From assembly GCF_003112575.1 (NCBI RefSeq), contig NZ_BEWC01000006.1:358616-422615 (forward strand): 64,000 nucleotides of DNA, given 5' to 3'. This document shows positions 51,995 through 60,498 of this stretch, piece by piece; positions within the stretch are counted from its first letter, which is position 1; the number at the start of each line of letters is the position of its first letter. Made by a program: the position numbers and the translations under genes. The notes beneath the pieces are model-generated. The model made no database searches. It worked only from the letters and a program-made list of their open reading frames with translations, and was not told where the DNA came from. This stretch comes from Streptomyces ardesiacus (GTDB taxonomy: Bacteria > Actinomycetota > Actinomycetes > Streptomycetales > Streptomycetaceae).

Positions 51995-53737
51995 CTACTG
52001 GTCCGCCCGGGCCGTCTCCAGCAGCTCCTCCGCGTGGGCGCGGGCGGTCTCGGAATTCTCCTGTCCGGCCAGCATCCGGGAGAGTTCCCTGACCCGGTCC
52101 TCGCCCTCGAGGACCTTCACGCCGGAGCGCGTCACCGAGCCGTCGTCGGTCTTCTCCACCAGCAGCTGCCGGTCGGCGAACGCGGCCACCTGCGGCAGGT
52201 GCGTGACGACGACGACCTGGGCGTTCTTCGCCAGCCGCGCCAGCCGCCGGCCGATCTCCACCGCCGCCTTGCCGCCGACCCCGGCGTCGACCTCGTCGAA
52301 GAGGTACGTCGGCACCGGGTCGGTGCCCGCGAAGACGACCTCCACGGCCAGCATCACGCGCGACAGCTCACCGCCGGACGCGCCCTTGGCGATCGGCCGC
52401 GGCGGCGCGCCGGGGTGCGGGGCGAGCAGCAGCTCCACCTCGTCGGCGCCCGACGGCCCGTAGGCCACCGTGCGCCCGCCGACCTCGACGCCCTGCGGGT
52501 CGTCGGTCTGCCGGATCTCGAACGACACGCGCGCGTGGGGCATGGCCAGCGAGGCCAGCTCGGCGGTCACCGCGGCGGCGAACCGCTCGGCGGCCTCGGT
52601 GCGCGCGTCGGTCAGCGCCTGGGCGAGCCCGCCCAGCTCTGCCCGCAGCGCGTCCCGCTCGGCGGTCAGCTCACCGATCCGCTCGTCGTCGCCCTCCAGC
52701 TCGGTCAGCCGCGCGGCGCCCTGCTCGGCCCAGCTCAGTACGGCGGCGATGTCCTCGCCGTATTTCCGGGTGAGTCCGGTCAGCGCGGCCCGGCGTTCCT
52801 CGACCGCCGCCAGCCGCAGCGGGTCGGCGTCGAGGTCGTCGGCGTACCCGGCGAGTTCCCCGGCCACGTCGCGCAGCAGGATGCCGATCTCGCCGATCCG
52901 CTCGGCGAGCGCGGCCAGGGCCGGGTCGTGGGACCGTACGGCGTCCAGGGCCCGCTGCGCGCCCGCGACCAGCGTCGCGCCGTCCACGCCCTCGGGGTCC
53001 TCCGGATTGCCCGCCAGGGCGGCGTGGGCGGCCGTGGCGGCCGATGCGAGCGCCTCGGCGTGCCCGAGCCGCTCCGCCTCCTCCGCCAGCTCCACGTCCT
53101 CACCGGCGCGCGGCTCGACCGCGGCGATCTCGTCGAGGCCGTAGCGCAGCAGGTCGGCCTCCTGGGCGCGTTCCCGCGCCCGCGTGGTGATCTCGTCCAG
53201 CTCGGTGACGACGGCGCGCAGCCGCCGGTACGCCTCGGCGTACTTGGCGAGCGGCCCGGCGACCGCGTCGCCCGCGTACCGGTCGAGGGCCTGCCGCTGC
53301 CGGGACAGCTTGAGCAGCCCCTGCTGGTCGGTCTGCCCGTGCACCGCCACCAGCTCGTCGGCCAGCTCGGCGAGCATCCCCACCGGCACCGACCGCCCGC
53401 CCAGATGCGCGCGCGAGCGCCCTTCGGCGGAAACGGTACGGCTGATCAGCAGCGCCCCGTCGTCCAGCTCGGCCCCGGCCTCCTCGGCGCGCACGGCGGC
53501 CGCGGCGTCGTCGGGCACGGCGATGCGCCCCTCGACGACCGCGCTCTTCGCCCCGATCCGCACGAGCGCCGCGTCCGCGCGCCCGCCCAGCAGCAAGCCC
53601 AGGCTGGTGACCACCATCGTCTTGCCGGCACCCGTCTCACCGGTGACAGCGGTGAACCCGGGCGACAGCTCGACCACGGCGTCGTCGATGACTCCGAGCG
53701 ACCGTATCCGCATCTCCTCAAGCACGGAAAAGACCAT
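51995..53737 (-). CDS. recN: DNA repair protein RecN
   Basis: A 580-residue SMC-like repair ATPase. The N-terminal Walker A TGETGAGKTMVVTSLGLLLG is at residues 32-51, coiled-coil arms lie between about 155 and 365, and the C-terminal half has the ABC signature-like ASGGELSRVMLAVE and Walker B YLFDEVDAGVGG. It helps bring broken DNA ends together. ATG 53737 is taken; GTG 53725 and ATG 53713 (572 residues) are alternatives, and none has a clear ribosome site. No LexA box was seen upstream. Last gene of the tlyA-nadK-recN run. Confidence 0.95.
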   Translation of the reverse strand: MVFSVLEEMRIRSLGVIDDAVVELSPGFTAVTGETGAGKTMVVTSLGLLLGGRADAALVRIGAKSAVVEGRIAVPDDAAAAVRAEEAGAELDDGALLISRTVSAEGRSRAHLGGRSVPVGMLAELADELVAVHGQTDQQGLLKLSRQRQALDRYAGDAVAGPLAKYAEAYRRLRAVVTELDEITTRARERAQEADLLRYGLDEIAAVEPRAGEDVELAEEAERLGHAEALASAATAAHAALAGNPEDPEGVDGATLVAGAQRALDAVRSHDPALAALAERIGEIGILLRDVAGELAGYADDLDADPLRLAAVEERRAALTGLTRKYGEDIAAVLSWAEQGAARLTELEGDDERIGELTAERDALRAELGGLAQALTDARTEAAERFAAAVTAELASLAMPHARVSFEIRQTDDPQGVEVGGRTVAYGPSGADEVELLLAPHPGAPPRPIAKGASGGELSRVMLAVEVVFAGTDPVPTYLFDEVDAGVGGKAAVEIGRRLARLAKNAQVVVVTHLPQVAAFADRQLLVEKTDDGSVTRSGVKVLEGEDRVRELSRMLAGQENSETARAHAEELLETARADQ

Positions 53738-53878
53738 ACGAGGTCGAGGGCCGGAAGCGCACACAGGCGGCCCCCGTCACGCCGGGAAGGGGCATGCCGC
53801 CGAGGGCACGGGCAACCGCGTGACCAGCCACGGACGACCCGCGGCCGGCTCACGGCGGAACCACCCCTTCGAGACCGG

Positions 53879-54784
53879 CTAGTGCGGCGCCCCGCGCCAT
53901 CCGGACACCGGCAACGCGAACTTCGCCACCAGCCGGTCCGTGAACGACGCGTGGTGCAGCCGGGCCAGCCGCACCGGCACCGCCCCCCGCCGCACCTCCA
54001 CCCGCGCCCCCGGCGGCAGCTCCACCGTCCGGCGCCCGTCGCACCACAGCACCCCCGGGGGGACGTGCGGCAGCACCTCCACCGCGAGCACCGAGTCCGG
54101 CGAGGTCACCAGGGGCTTCGCGAACAGCGCGTGGGCGCTGATCGGCACCATCAGCAGCGCCTCCACCTCGGGCCACACCACGGGGCCGCCGGCCGAGAAG
54201 GCGTACGCCGTCGACCCGGTCGGCGTCGACAGGACGATGCCGTCGCAGCCGAACCCGGTCACCGGCCGGCCGTCGATCTCCAGCACGACTTCCAGCAGCT
54301 TCTCGGCGCCCGCCTTCTGCACGGCGGCCTCGTTCAGCGCCCAGTCGGTGTGGACGATGTCGCCGTTGCGGTGCACGACGACGTCGACGGTCATCCGCTC
54401 CTCGACCTCGTAGGCCCGGTTCACCACCCGGTCGACGACCTTGTCGAGGTCGTCGCGCTCGGCCTCCGCGAGGAAGCCGACCCGCCCGAGGTTGACCCCG
54501 AGCATCGGCACCCCGGAGGCGCGGGCGAACTCGGCGCCGCGCAGCAGCGTGCCGTCGCCGCCCAGCACGATCAGCAGCTCGCACCCGTCCAGGCACTGCG
54601 GCGTGGCCTCGCCGACCAGCTCCACCTCGCCCGGCAGCGGCAGGTCGCGCGCCTCGGCCTCCAGGACCCGTACGCCGATCCCGGCCCGCAGCAGCCCGCC
54701 CACCACCAGCTCGGCGCTGCGGATCGCGGCGGGGCGTCCGGTGTGGGCGAGCAGGAAAACGGTTCGCGCTCGGTTCTGTGTCAA
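53879..54784 (-). CDS. nadK: NAD kinase
   Basis: A 301-residue kinase. The GGDGT motif is in LLIVLGGDGTLLRGAEFA, followed by GVNLGRVGFLAEAE, LNEAAVQ and the TPTGSTAYAFSAGGP loop. It makes NADP from NAD. The start is a TTG overlapping the tlyA stop as TTGA, which fixes translational coupling with tlyA. Confidence 0.95.
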   Translation of the reverse strand: MTQNRARTVFLLAHTGRPAAIRSAELVVGGLLRAGIGVRVLEAEARDLPLPGEVELVGEATPQCLDGCELLIVLGGDGTLLRGAEFARASGVPMLGVNLGRVGFLAEAERDDLDKVVDRVVNRAYEVEERMTVDVVVHRNGDIVHTDWALNEAAVQKAGAEKLLEVVLEIDGRPVTGFGCDGIVLSTPTGSTAYAFSAGGPVVWPEVEALLMVPISAHALFAKPLVTSPDSVLAVEVLPHVPPGVLWCDGRRTVELPPGARVEVRRGAVPVRLARLHHASFTDRLVAKFALPVSGWRGAPH

Positions 54785-55596
54785 CGCGGCCCCTCCGCCA
54801 CTGCACGGTCAACGTCGGCCGGGTCCAGTGCGGCGGCGCCGGCCCGCAGCCACAAAAAGTACTCGACGTTCCCGGAGGGACCGGGCAGCGGACTGGCGGT
54901 GACCCCCTTCACCCCGAGCCCCAGCTCCCAGGCCCGCTGGGCGACGCCCCGCACTGCCTCGGCCCGCAGCTCCGCGCTGCGCACCACTCCCCCGCTGCCC
55001 AGCCGGTCCTTGCCCACCTCGAACTGCGGCTTCACCATCATCACCAGGTCGGCGTCCGGCCGGGTGCAGCGCACCAGGGCGGGCAGCACCAGTCCGAGCG
55101 GGATGAAGGACAGATCTCCCACGACCAGGTCCACGGGCTCCCCATCGATCGCTTCCGTCGTCAACTCGCGTACGTTCGTACGGTCCTTGACGGTGACGCG
55201 TTCATCCTGCCGGAGACTCCACGCGAGTTGCCCGTACCCGACGTCCACGGCAACGACGTGTGCGGCGCCCGCCCGCAGCAGTACGTCGGTGAAGCCGCCC
55301 GTGGACGCGCCTGCGTCCAGCGCCCGCCGCCCCTCGACGACGAGGCCCCGGGGGACGAAGGCGGCGAGGGCGCCGGCGAGCTTGTGGCCGCCGCGCGAGA
55401 CGTAGTCGGGGTCGCTGTCGTCGGCGCTCACGACGATCGCGGCGGCGGTCTCGACCTGTGTGGCGGGCTTCGTCGCGACGGTCTTGCCGACGGTGACCCG
55501 CCCGGCGGCGATCAACTGGCTCGCGTGCTCGCGCGAGCGCGCCAGTCGGCGGCGGACCAGCTCCGCGTCGAGACGGCGGCGTGCGACTCCTGCCAC
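54781..55596 (-). CDS. tlyA: TlyA-family rRNA 2'-O-methyltransferase
   Basis: A 271-residue protein. Residues 5-65 are an S4 RNA-binding domain (RRRLDAELVRRRLARSREHA), and the rest is an FtsJ-type methyltransferase with the SAM loop ALDAGASTGGFTDVLLRAG and LVVGDLSFIPLG. Mycobacterial TlyA methylates riboses of 16S and 23S rRNA and makes ribosomes sensitive to capreomycin. GTG 55596 has AGGAG eleven bases upstream. Confidence 0.94.
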   Translation of the reverse strand: MAGVARRRLDAELVRRRLARSREHASQLIAAGRVTVGKTVATKPATQVETAAAIVVSADDSDPDYVSRGGHKLAGALAAFVPRGLVVEGRRALDAGASTGGFTDVLLRAGAAHVVAVDVGYGQLAWSLRQDERVTVKDRTNVRELTTEAIDGEPVDLVVGDLSFIPLGLVLPALVRCTRPDADLVMMVKPQFEVGKDRLGSGGVVRSAELRAEAVRGVAQRAWELGLGVKGVTASPLPGPSGNVEYFLWLRAGAAALDPADVDRAVAEGPR

Positions 55597-55603
55597 GTTC
55601 GGT

Positions 55604-55921
55604 TCAGCTCCTGCGGTCGTACGGTGATGGCGGCGCCGGGGGCCCCGGGCGCCCCGGGGGTTCCGGAGGTCCCGGGCGGGCGTCGAGCGCGGTGAGCGCG
55701 TCGCGCAGCCCCCGGTGTACATCCTCGTACACCTCGACATGCCCGTCGGTGGCCAGGTGGTCGGCGTCGGCCAGCCGCGCCAGCCGGGCGTCGACCTCGG
55801 CGTTCCCGGTGGGGGCGCGCGGGACGTCCAGCGGGGCGGGGGCGGCCGGCTCGTACCCGGGGTCCGGGTGCGCGCCGTGCTCCGGCTCCTCGGGCTCCGG
55901 CTCCGGTACTGCGTCGCTCAT
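55604..55921 (-). CDS. Small uncharacterised protein upstream of tlyA
   Basis: A 105-residue protein, acidic and Pro-rich at the start (EPEPEEPEHG) and Pro-rich at the end, with a central helical segment TGNAEVDARLARLADADHLA and VEVYEDVHRGLRDALTAL that is the conserved part. It lies eight bases upstream of tlyA on the same strand and is conserved there in streptomycetes. Function unknown. Confidence 0.75.
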   Translation of the reverse strand: MSDAVPEPEPEEPEHGAHPDPGYEPAAPAPLDVPRAPTGNAEVDARLARLADADHLATDGHVEVYEDVHRGLRDALTALDARPGPPEPPGRPGPPAPPSPYDRRS

Positions 55922-55963
55922 GCCCCGACGCTACCGTGTGGCGCTGCGGTACGGTCGGTCCCG

Positions 55964-56311
55964 ATGGCGACGACTGAGGAGTGCCGTGCCGCACTCGACA
56001 AGCTTTCGGACAGCATGCGCGGCGCCGAGGGGGACGTGCGGGCCGCCGCGGAGCTGGACCGCTCGGTGAGCTGCCACATCACCGACCTGGACGTCACCTT
56101 CGCCGGACGCATGGCGGACGGCCGCATCGACGTGCGCGAGACCCTGGAGGGCCCGCCGCGCGAGAGGGCCGAGATCAGGCTGGCGATGACCGGCGACGAC
56201 CTGGTGGCCCTGGTGGCGGGCGAGCTGAACTTCGCCCGCGCCTGGGGCTCGGGGCGGGTGAGGCTGGAGGCGGGCCTGCGCGATCTGTTCCGGCTCAGGA
56301 AGCTCCTGTAG
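55964..56311 (+). CDS. SCP2 sterol-binding-domain protein
   Basis: A 115-residue single SCP2-fold domain: VSCHITDLDVTFAGRMADGR, AEIRLAMTGDDLVALVAGEL and NFARAWGSGRVRLEAGLRDL. These proteins bind lipids or other hydrophobic molecules. tacggt eight bases before the ATG and the absence of a ribosome site suggest a leaderless start. Its last 17 bases overlap the 3' end of the convergent siderophore ATPase gene. Confidence 0.85.
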   Translation: MATTEECRAALDKLSDSMRGAEGDVRAAAELDRSVSCHITDLDVTFAGRMADGRIDVRETLEGPPRERAEIRLAMTGDDLVALVAGELNFARAWGSGRVRLEAGLRDLFRLRKLL

Positions 56312-57170
56312 CGACCGCCTTCTCCCGCTCGGCACGTGCCTTGCGCGCGGCCGGCACCACCAGCGGCGTGCCCGTCTCCGGGTCGTCGATGACCTGGCAG
56401 CGCAGGCCGAAGACCCGCTCGACCAGTCCGGCGGTGACGATGTCCTTCGGCGCGCCCTCCGCGATGACCTCCCCGCCGCGCAGGGCGATGAGGTGGGTGG
56501 CGTAGCGGGCGGCGTGGTTGAGGTCGTGCAGGACGGCCACGAGGGTGCGGCCCTGCTCCTCGTGCAGCTCCGCGCACAGGTCGAGGACGTCGATCTGGTG
56601 CTGGATGTCCAGGTACGTCGTCGGCTCGTCGAGCAGCAGCAGCGGGGTCTGCTGGGCGAGCGCCATGGCGATCCACACGCGCTGGCGCTGGCCGCCGGAG
56701 AGTTCGTCGACGTAGCGGTCGGCCAGCTCGGCGATGCCGGTCTGTGCCATCGACTCCTGGACGACCCGCTCGTCCTCGGCCGACCACTGGCGCAGGATGC
56801 CCTGGTGCGGGTAGCGGCCGCGGCCGACGAGGTCGCCGACGGTGATGCCGTCGGGCGCGACCGACGACTGCGGGAGCAGGCCGAGGGTCCGCGCGACCTG
56901 CTTGGCGGGCATCGACTGGATGACCGACCCGTCGAGCAGCACCCGGCCCTCGGACGGCTTGAGCATCCGCGACAGGGCCCGCAGCAGGGTGGACTTGCCG
57001 CACGCGTTCGGGCCGACGATGACCGTGAAGGAGTTGTCGGGTATCTCCACCGACAGCTCCTGGGCGATGACCCGCTGGTCGTAGGCGAGGGTGACGTTCT
57101 CGGCGGTCAGGCGGTTCACGTTGCTCCTTCGGTTCTCGGACCCGCTGCGCTTGCCGGTACCGGCGCTCAT
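56295..57170 (-). CDS. Iron-siderophore ABC transporter ATPase
   Basis: A 291-residue FepC-type ATPase. Walker A GPNACGKST, signature LSGGQRQRVWIAMALAQ, Walker B LLLLDEPTTYLD and the His in AVLHDLNHAARYA are intact. ATG 57170 overlaps the permease stop as ATGA; GTG 57120, with AAGGAG four bases upstream, is a real alternative that would remove 17 residues of Ser/Arg/Asn-rich head. It energises the two coupled FecCD permeases. Confidence 0.93.
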   Translation of the reverse strand: MSAGTGKRSGSENRRSNVNRLTAENVTLAYDQRVIAQELSVEIPDNSFTVIVGPNACGKSTLLRALSRMLKPSEGRVLLDGSVIQSMPAKQVARTLGLLPQSSVAPDGITVGDLVGRGRYPHQGILRQWSAEDERVVQESMAQTGIAELADRYVDELSGGQRQRVWIAMALAQQTPLLLLDEPTTYLDIQHQIDVLDLCAELHEEQGRTLVAVLHDLNHAARYATHLIALRGGEVIAEGAPKDIVTAGLVERVFGLRCQVIDDPETGTPLVVPAARKARAEREKAVATGAS

Positions 57171-58258
57171 ATCCGGCCCGCCTTGCGCTCGGTGACCAGC
57201 AGCCACAGCAGGTAGACGCCGCCCAGTACGCCGGTGACGACGCCGACGGGCAGTTGGTCGGCGCCGAAGGCCCGCTGGGAGATGAAGTCCGCGCCGACCA
57301 GCAGGGCGGCGCCCATGCACAGGGACGGCACGAGGTTGGGGCCGGGCGAGCGGGTCAGACGCCGGGCGAGCTGCGGCGCGGTCAGCGCGACGAAGCTGAC
57401 CGGTCCGGCGGCGGCGGTGGCCGCGGCGGTGAGCAGGACGGCGGCCACCATCAGCAGCGCCCGCACCCGCTCGACGCGCACGCCGAGTGCGGACGAGATG
57501 TCGTCGCCCATCTCCATCATGCGCAGCGCCCGTCCGTTGGTGAGCACGAGCGGGACGAGTACGGCGCACAGCGCGAGCAGGGGCCACACCTGGTCCCAGT
57601 CGCGGCCGTTGAGGGAGCCGGTCATCCAGACGACGGCGCGGGAGGCGTCGACGATGTCGGCCCGGGTCATCAGGTAGCCGTTGACCGCCGTGACGATCGC
57701 GGACACGCCGATGCCGACCAGGACCAGCCGGTACCCGTGCACGCCCCGCTTCCAGGCGAGCAGGTAGATGGCGAGACCGGTCACCAGGCCGCCGACGAGC
57801 GCGCCCACGGTGACCTGGGCCGAGCTGCCGGAGAACAGGACGATCATGATGAGCGCCCCGGCCGTCGCGCCCTGCCCGAGGCCGAGTACGTCCGGACTGC
57901 CGAGCGGATTGCGGGAGATGGCCTGGAAGAGCGCGCCGCCGACGCCGAGGGCGCCGCCGACCAGCAGTCCGACCAGGACCCGCGGCAGGCGCAGCTCGTT
58001 GACGATGAACTCCTGCCCGGCGTTGCCCCGGCCGACCAGGGTCTTCAATACGTCGCCGGCCGGTATGTCGAAGTCGCCGGTGCCGATCAGCAGGACGCTC
58101 GCGACGCACGCGAGGACCAGCAGCAGGGCGACCACCACGGTGGCCCGCACGTCCAGGCGGAAGGACAGCCCGCCCGGGCTGCGCACGGCACGGTTGGTCT
58201 TCACGGTCCGCACGGTCCTCCCGTTCCCGCCGGTCCTCGCGGTCTTCCCGTTCCTCAC
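57167..58258 (-). CDS. Iron-siderophore ABC transporter permease (FecCD)
   Basis: A 363-residue permease with about ten membrane segments after a Thr/Arg-rich cytoplasmic head of 35 residues. Signature parts are RLPRVLVGLLVGGALGVGGA, ISRNPLGSPDVLGLGQGA and GPVSFVALTAPQLARRL. GTG 58258 overlaps the other permease stop as GTGA. Pairs with the upstream permease as a heterodimer. Confidence 0.93.
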   Translation of the reverse strand: MRNGKTARTGGNGRTVRTVKTNRAVRSPGGLSFRLDVRATVVVALLLVLACVASVLLIGTGDFDIPAGDVLKTLVGRGNAGQEFIVNELRLPRVLVGLLVGGALGVGGALFQAISRNPLGSPDVLGLGQGATAGALIMIVLFSGSSAQVTVGALVGGLVTGLAIYLLAWKRGVHGYRLVLVGIGVSAIVTAVNGYLMTRADIVDASRAVVWMTGSLNGRDWDQVWPLLALCAVLVPLVLTNGRALRMMEMGDDISSALGVRVERVRALLMVAAVLLTAAATAAAGPVSFVALTAPQLARRLTRSPGPNLVPSLCMGAALLVGADFISQRAFGADQLPVGVVTGVLGGVYLLWLLVTERKAGRI

Positions 58259-59301
58259 AGTTGGGCCGTCCTCCGCCGTCGTACGAGAAAGATGAACACC
58301 GGACCGCCGAGGACGGCGGTGACGATGCCGACCTGGAGTTCGGAGGGCCGGGCCACGATCCGGCCGAGGACGTCCGCGCCGAGCAGCAGCACCGGGGACA
58401 GGATCGCCGCATACGGCAGGATCCAGCGCATGTCGGGACCGGTGAAGGAGCGGACGATGTGCGGGATCATCAGCCCGACGAACACGATCGGCCCGCAGGC
58501 GGCGGTCGCGGCGCCGCACAGCACGGTCGCCGCGAGCATGGACAGCGCCCGGGTGCGGTTCAGGTTGGCGCCGAGGGCCTTGGCGGTGTCGTCGCCCATC
58601 TCCATGGCGTTGAGCGGCCGGGCGAGCGCGAGGGCGAGGAAGGTGCCCGTGACGAAGAACGGCAGCACCTCGCGGATGGTCCCGGTCGTCGCCGAGGCGA
58701 GCGAGCCGACCGTCCAGAAGCGCATCCGGCCCAGCGCCGCGTCGTCCATGATCATCACGGCCTGGAGGTAGCCGAAGAGCGCGGCGCTGATCGCCGTGCC
58801 GGCCAGCACCAGCCGCACCGGGGTGGCCCCCCGGCTGCCGCCCAGGAACCAGACCAGCGCGCCGACCCCCGCCGCGCCTGCGAAGGCGAACCACACATAC
58901 CCGCTCAGCGAGGTGACGCCGAAGAAGGTGATGCCCGTGACGACGGCCGCCGAGGCGCCGGCGTTGATGCCGAGCAGCCCCGGATCGGCCAGCGGATTGC
59001 GGGTCAGCGCCTGCAGCACGGCTCCCGCGAGGCCCAGGGCCGCGCCGGCCAGCAGACCGAGCACGGTCCGCGACAGCCGCTCGCCGACGACGACGTCGCC
59101 GTAGGTGTCCGAGTCGTGGAAGAGGCCGTGCCAGACCTGGGCCAGGGACAGGTCCTTGGCCCCGATCGCGATACTCGCCAAGGCGACGCACACCAGGACC
59201 GCAAGGGCGACGGGCAGCCCCGCGGCACGCAGGACGCGGCGCTTGGAGGGCGGCGCGGGAGCGGTCTCCGCGCGCTGTTCGGGGGGACTGTCGACCAACA
59301 C
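58255..59301 (-). CDS. Iron-siderophore ABC transporter permease (FecCD), first gene
   Basis: A 348-residue permease. LSRTVLGLLAGAALGLAGAV, LTRNPLADPGLLGINAGASA and GPIVFVGLMIPHIVRSF identify the FecCD family. The GTG start has no ribosome site; on the minus strand TAACCT lies six bases before it as a -10 box, so the transcript is probably leaderless, and an iron box covers this promoter. No substrate-binding protein gene is in the operon. Confidence 0.93.
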   Translation of the reverse strand: MLVDSPPEQRAETAPAPPSKRRVLRAAGLPVALAVLVCVALASIAIGAKDLSLAQVWHGLFHDSDTYGDVVVGERLSRTVLGLLAGAALGLAGAVLQALTRNPLADPGLLGINAGASAAVVTGITFFGVTSLSGYVWFAFAGAAGVGALVWFLGGSRGATPVRLVLAGTAISAALFGYLQAVMIMDDAALGRMRFWTVGSLASATTGTIREVLPFFVTGTFLALALARPLNAMEMGDDTAKALGANLNRTRALSMLAATVLCGAATAACGPIVFVGLMIPHIVRSFTGPDMRWILPYAAILSPVLLLGADVLGRIVARPSELQVGIVTAVLGGPVFIFLVRRRRTAQL

Positions 59302-59305
59302 GCAG

Positions 59306-59324
59306 TTAGGTTAGCCTACCCTGC
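59306..59324 (-). promoter_or_regulatory. DmdR/IdeR iron box over the siderophore importer promoter
   Basis: ttaggttagcctaccctgc agrees with the 19-bp actinobacterial iron box (TTAGGTTAGSCTAACCTAA) at 16 positions. It starts five bases beyond the permease start codon and covers the putative -10 box, so iron-loaded DmdR1 should shut off the importer. Confidence 0.85.
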
Positions 59325-59396
59325 CAATGGGTCACGTCCCCGAGTCCTCACCAGCACCCCCGGGCCATGAACGGGCGCCTTCCCCTCGTCCCCCGC

Positions 59397-60428
59397 TCAC
59401 CACCCCAAGCGCGCCAGCACCTTGCCCGAATCGAGCCCGCAGCCCTGCTCCCCGCCCGCCGTCCAGGCCGCCGCGCACAGGGCCCGCAGCCCGTCCAGCG
59501 CCCCGCCGTCGCCCGTCAGCTCCAGCCGCTCCGCACCGGCCGTAGCCGTCCAGCCGCCGCAGCGGAAGCCGCCGTCCGCGTCGCCGGTGACCTCAGGCTG
59601 CCCGGTGAGCAGCCCGCGCAGATCGGCGTCGACGTAGGTCGGCCGGTGCTGCGGCGGTGCCGCCAGCAACGTCGCCCCGTCGGTCACGCCGGTCAGCACG
59701 AGCAGCGAGTCCACCTCCCCGTTGAACGCCCCCTCGATGTCCGTGTCCAGCCGGTCGCCCACGACCAACGGGCGCTGCGCGCCGGTCCGCAGGATCGTCT
59801 CCCGGTGCATGGGCGGCAACGGCTTCCCCGCGACCTGCGGCTCGGCGCCGGTCGCGATCCGCACGACCTCCACCGCCGCGCCGTTGCCCGGGGCGATCCC
59901 CCGGGCGCCCGGGATGGTCAGGTCGGTGTTGGAGGCGTACCAGGGAACGCCGCGCGCGATGGCGTAGCAGGCTTCCGCGAACCGGCCCCAGGGCAGCTCC
60001 GGGCCCCCGAACCCCTGCACCACGGCCGCCGGATCGTCCTCCGCCGACTCCACGGGCTCCAGGCCGCGCTCGCGCAGCGCCACGCGCAGCCCCTCGCCGC
60101 CGATCACCAGCACCCGCGATCCCGGGGGCACCTGCTCGGCGATCAGCCGGGCCACCGCCTGCGCCGAGGTGATGACGTCGCCGGCGTCCGTCGCTATGCC
60201 CAGCTCCGTCAGGTGCGCGGCCACCGTGTCCGGGGTCCGGAGCGCGTTGTTGGTCACGTACGCCAGGCGCATGCCGCCGTCCCGGGCGGTGGCGAGGGAG
60301 TCGACGGCGTGCGCGATCGCGTTCCCCCCGGCGTACACCACGCCGTCCAGGTCGAGCAGCGCCGTGTCGTAGGCCTCACTGAGGGCCCGCCCACTGCCCT
60401 CGGGCCTCGTCCTGACGCTCCGGCTCAT
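59397..60428 (-). CDS. HAD superfamily IIA phosphatase
   Basis: A 343-residue NagD/PGP-type hydrolase. The nucleophile Asp is in ALLDLDGVVYAGG, the second motif is YVTNNALRT, and the last is LVVGDRLDTDIEGAFNG. A C-terminal extension of about 75 residues (GGWTATAGAERLELTGDGGA) follows the core. It probably dephosphorylates small sugar or glycerol phosphates. ATG 60428 has GAGGAG nine bases upstream. Divergent from the DUF1015 gene. Confidence 0.9.
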   Translation of the reverse strand: MSRSVRTRPEGSGRALSEAYDTALLDLDGVVYAGGNAIAHAVDSLATARDGGMRLAYVTNNALRTPDTVAAHLTELGIATDAGDVITSAQAVARLIAEQVPPGSRVLVIGGEGLRVALRERGLEPVESAEDDPAAVVQGFGGPELPWGRFAEACYAIARGVPWYASNTDLTIPGARGIAPGNGAAVEVVRIATGAEPQVAGKPLPPMHRETILRTGAQRPLVVGDRLDTDIEGAFNGEVDSLLVLTGVTDGATLLAAPPQHRPTYVDADLRGLLTGQPEVTGDADGGFRCGGWTATAGAERLELTGDGGALDGLRALCAAAWTAGGEQGCGLDSGKVLARLGW

Positions 60429-60498
60429 TGCGCATCGCTCCTCGTTCTCGCTTTCCCCCGATCATCCCCCATGCCGCTGACACACGTACGATGCCGGG

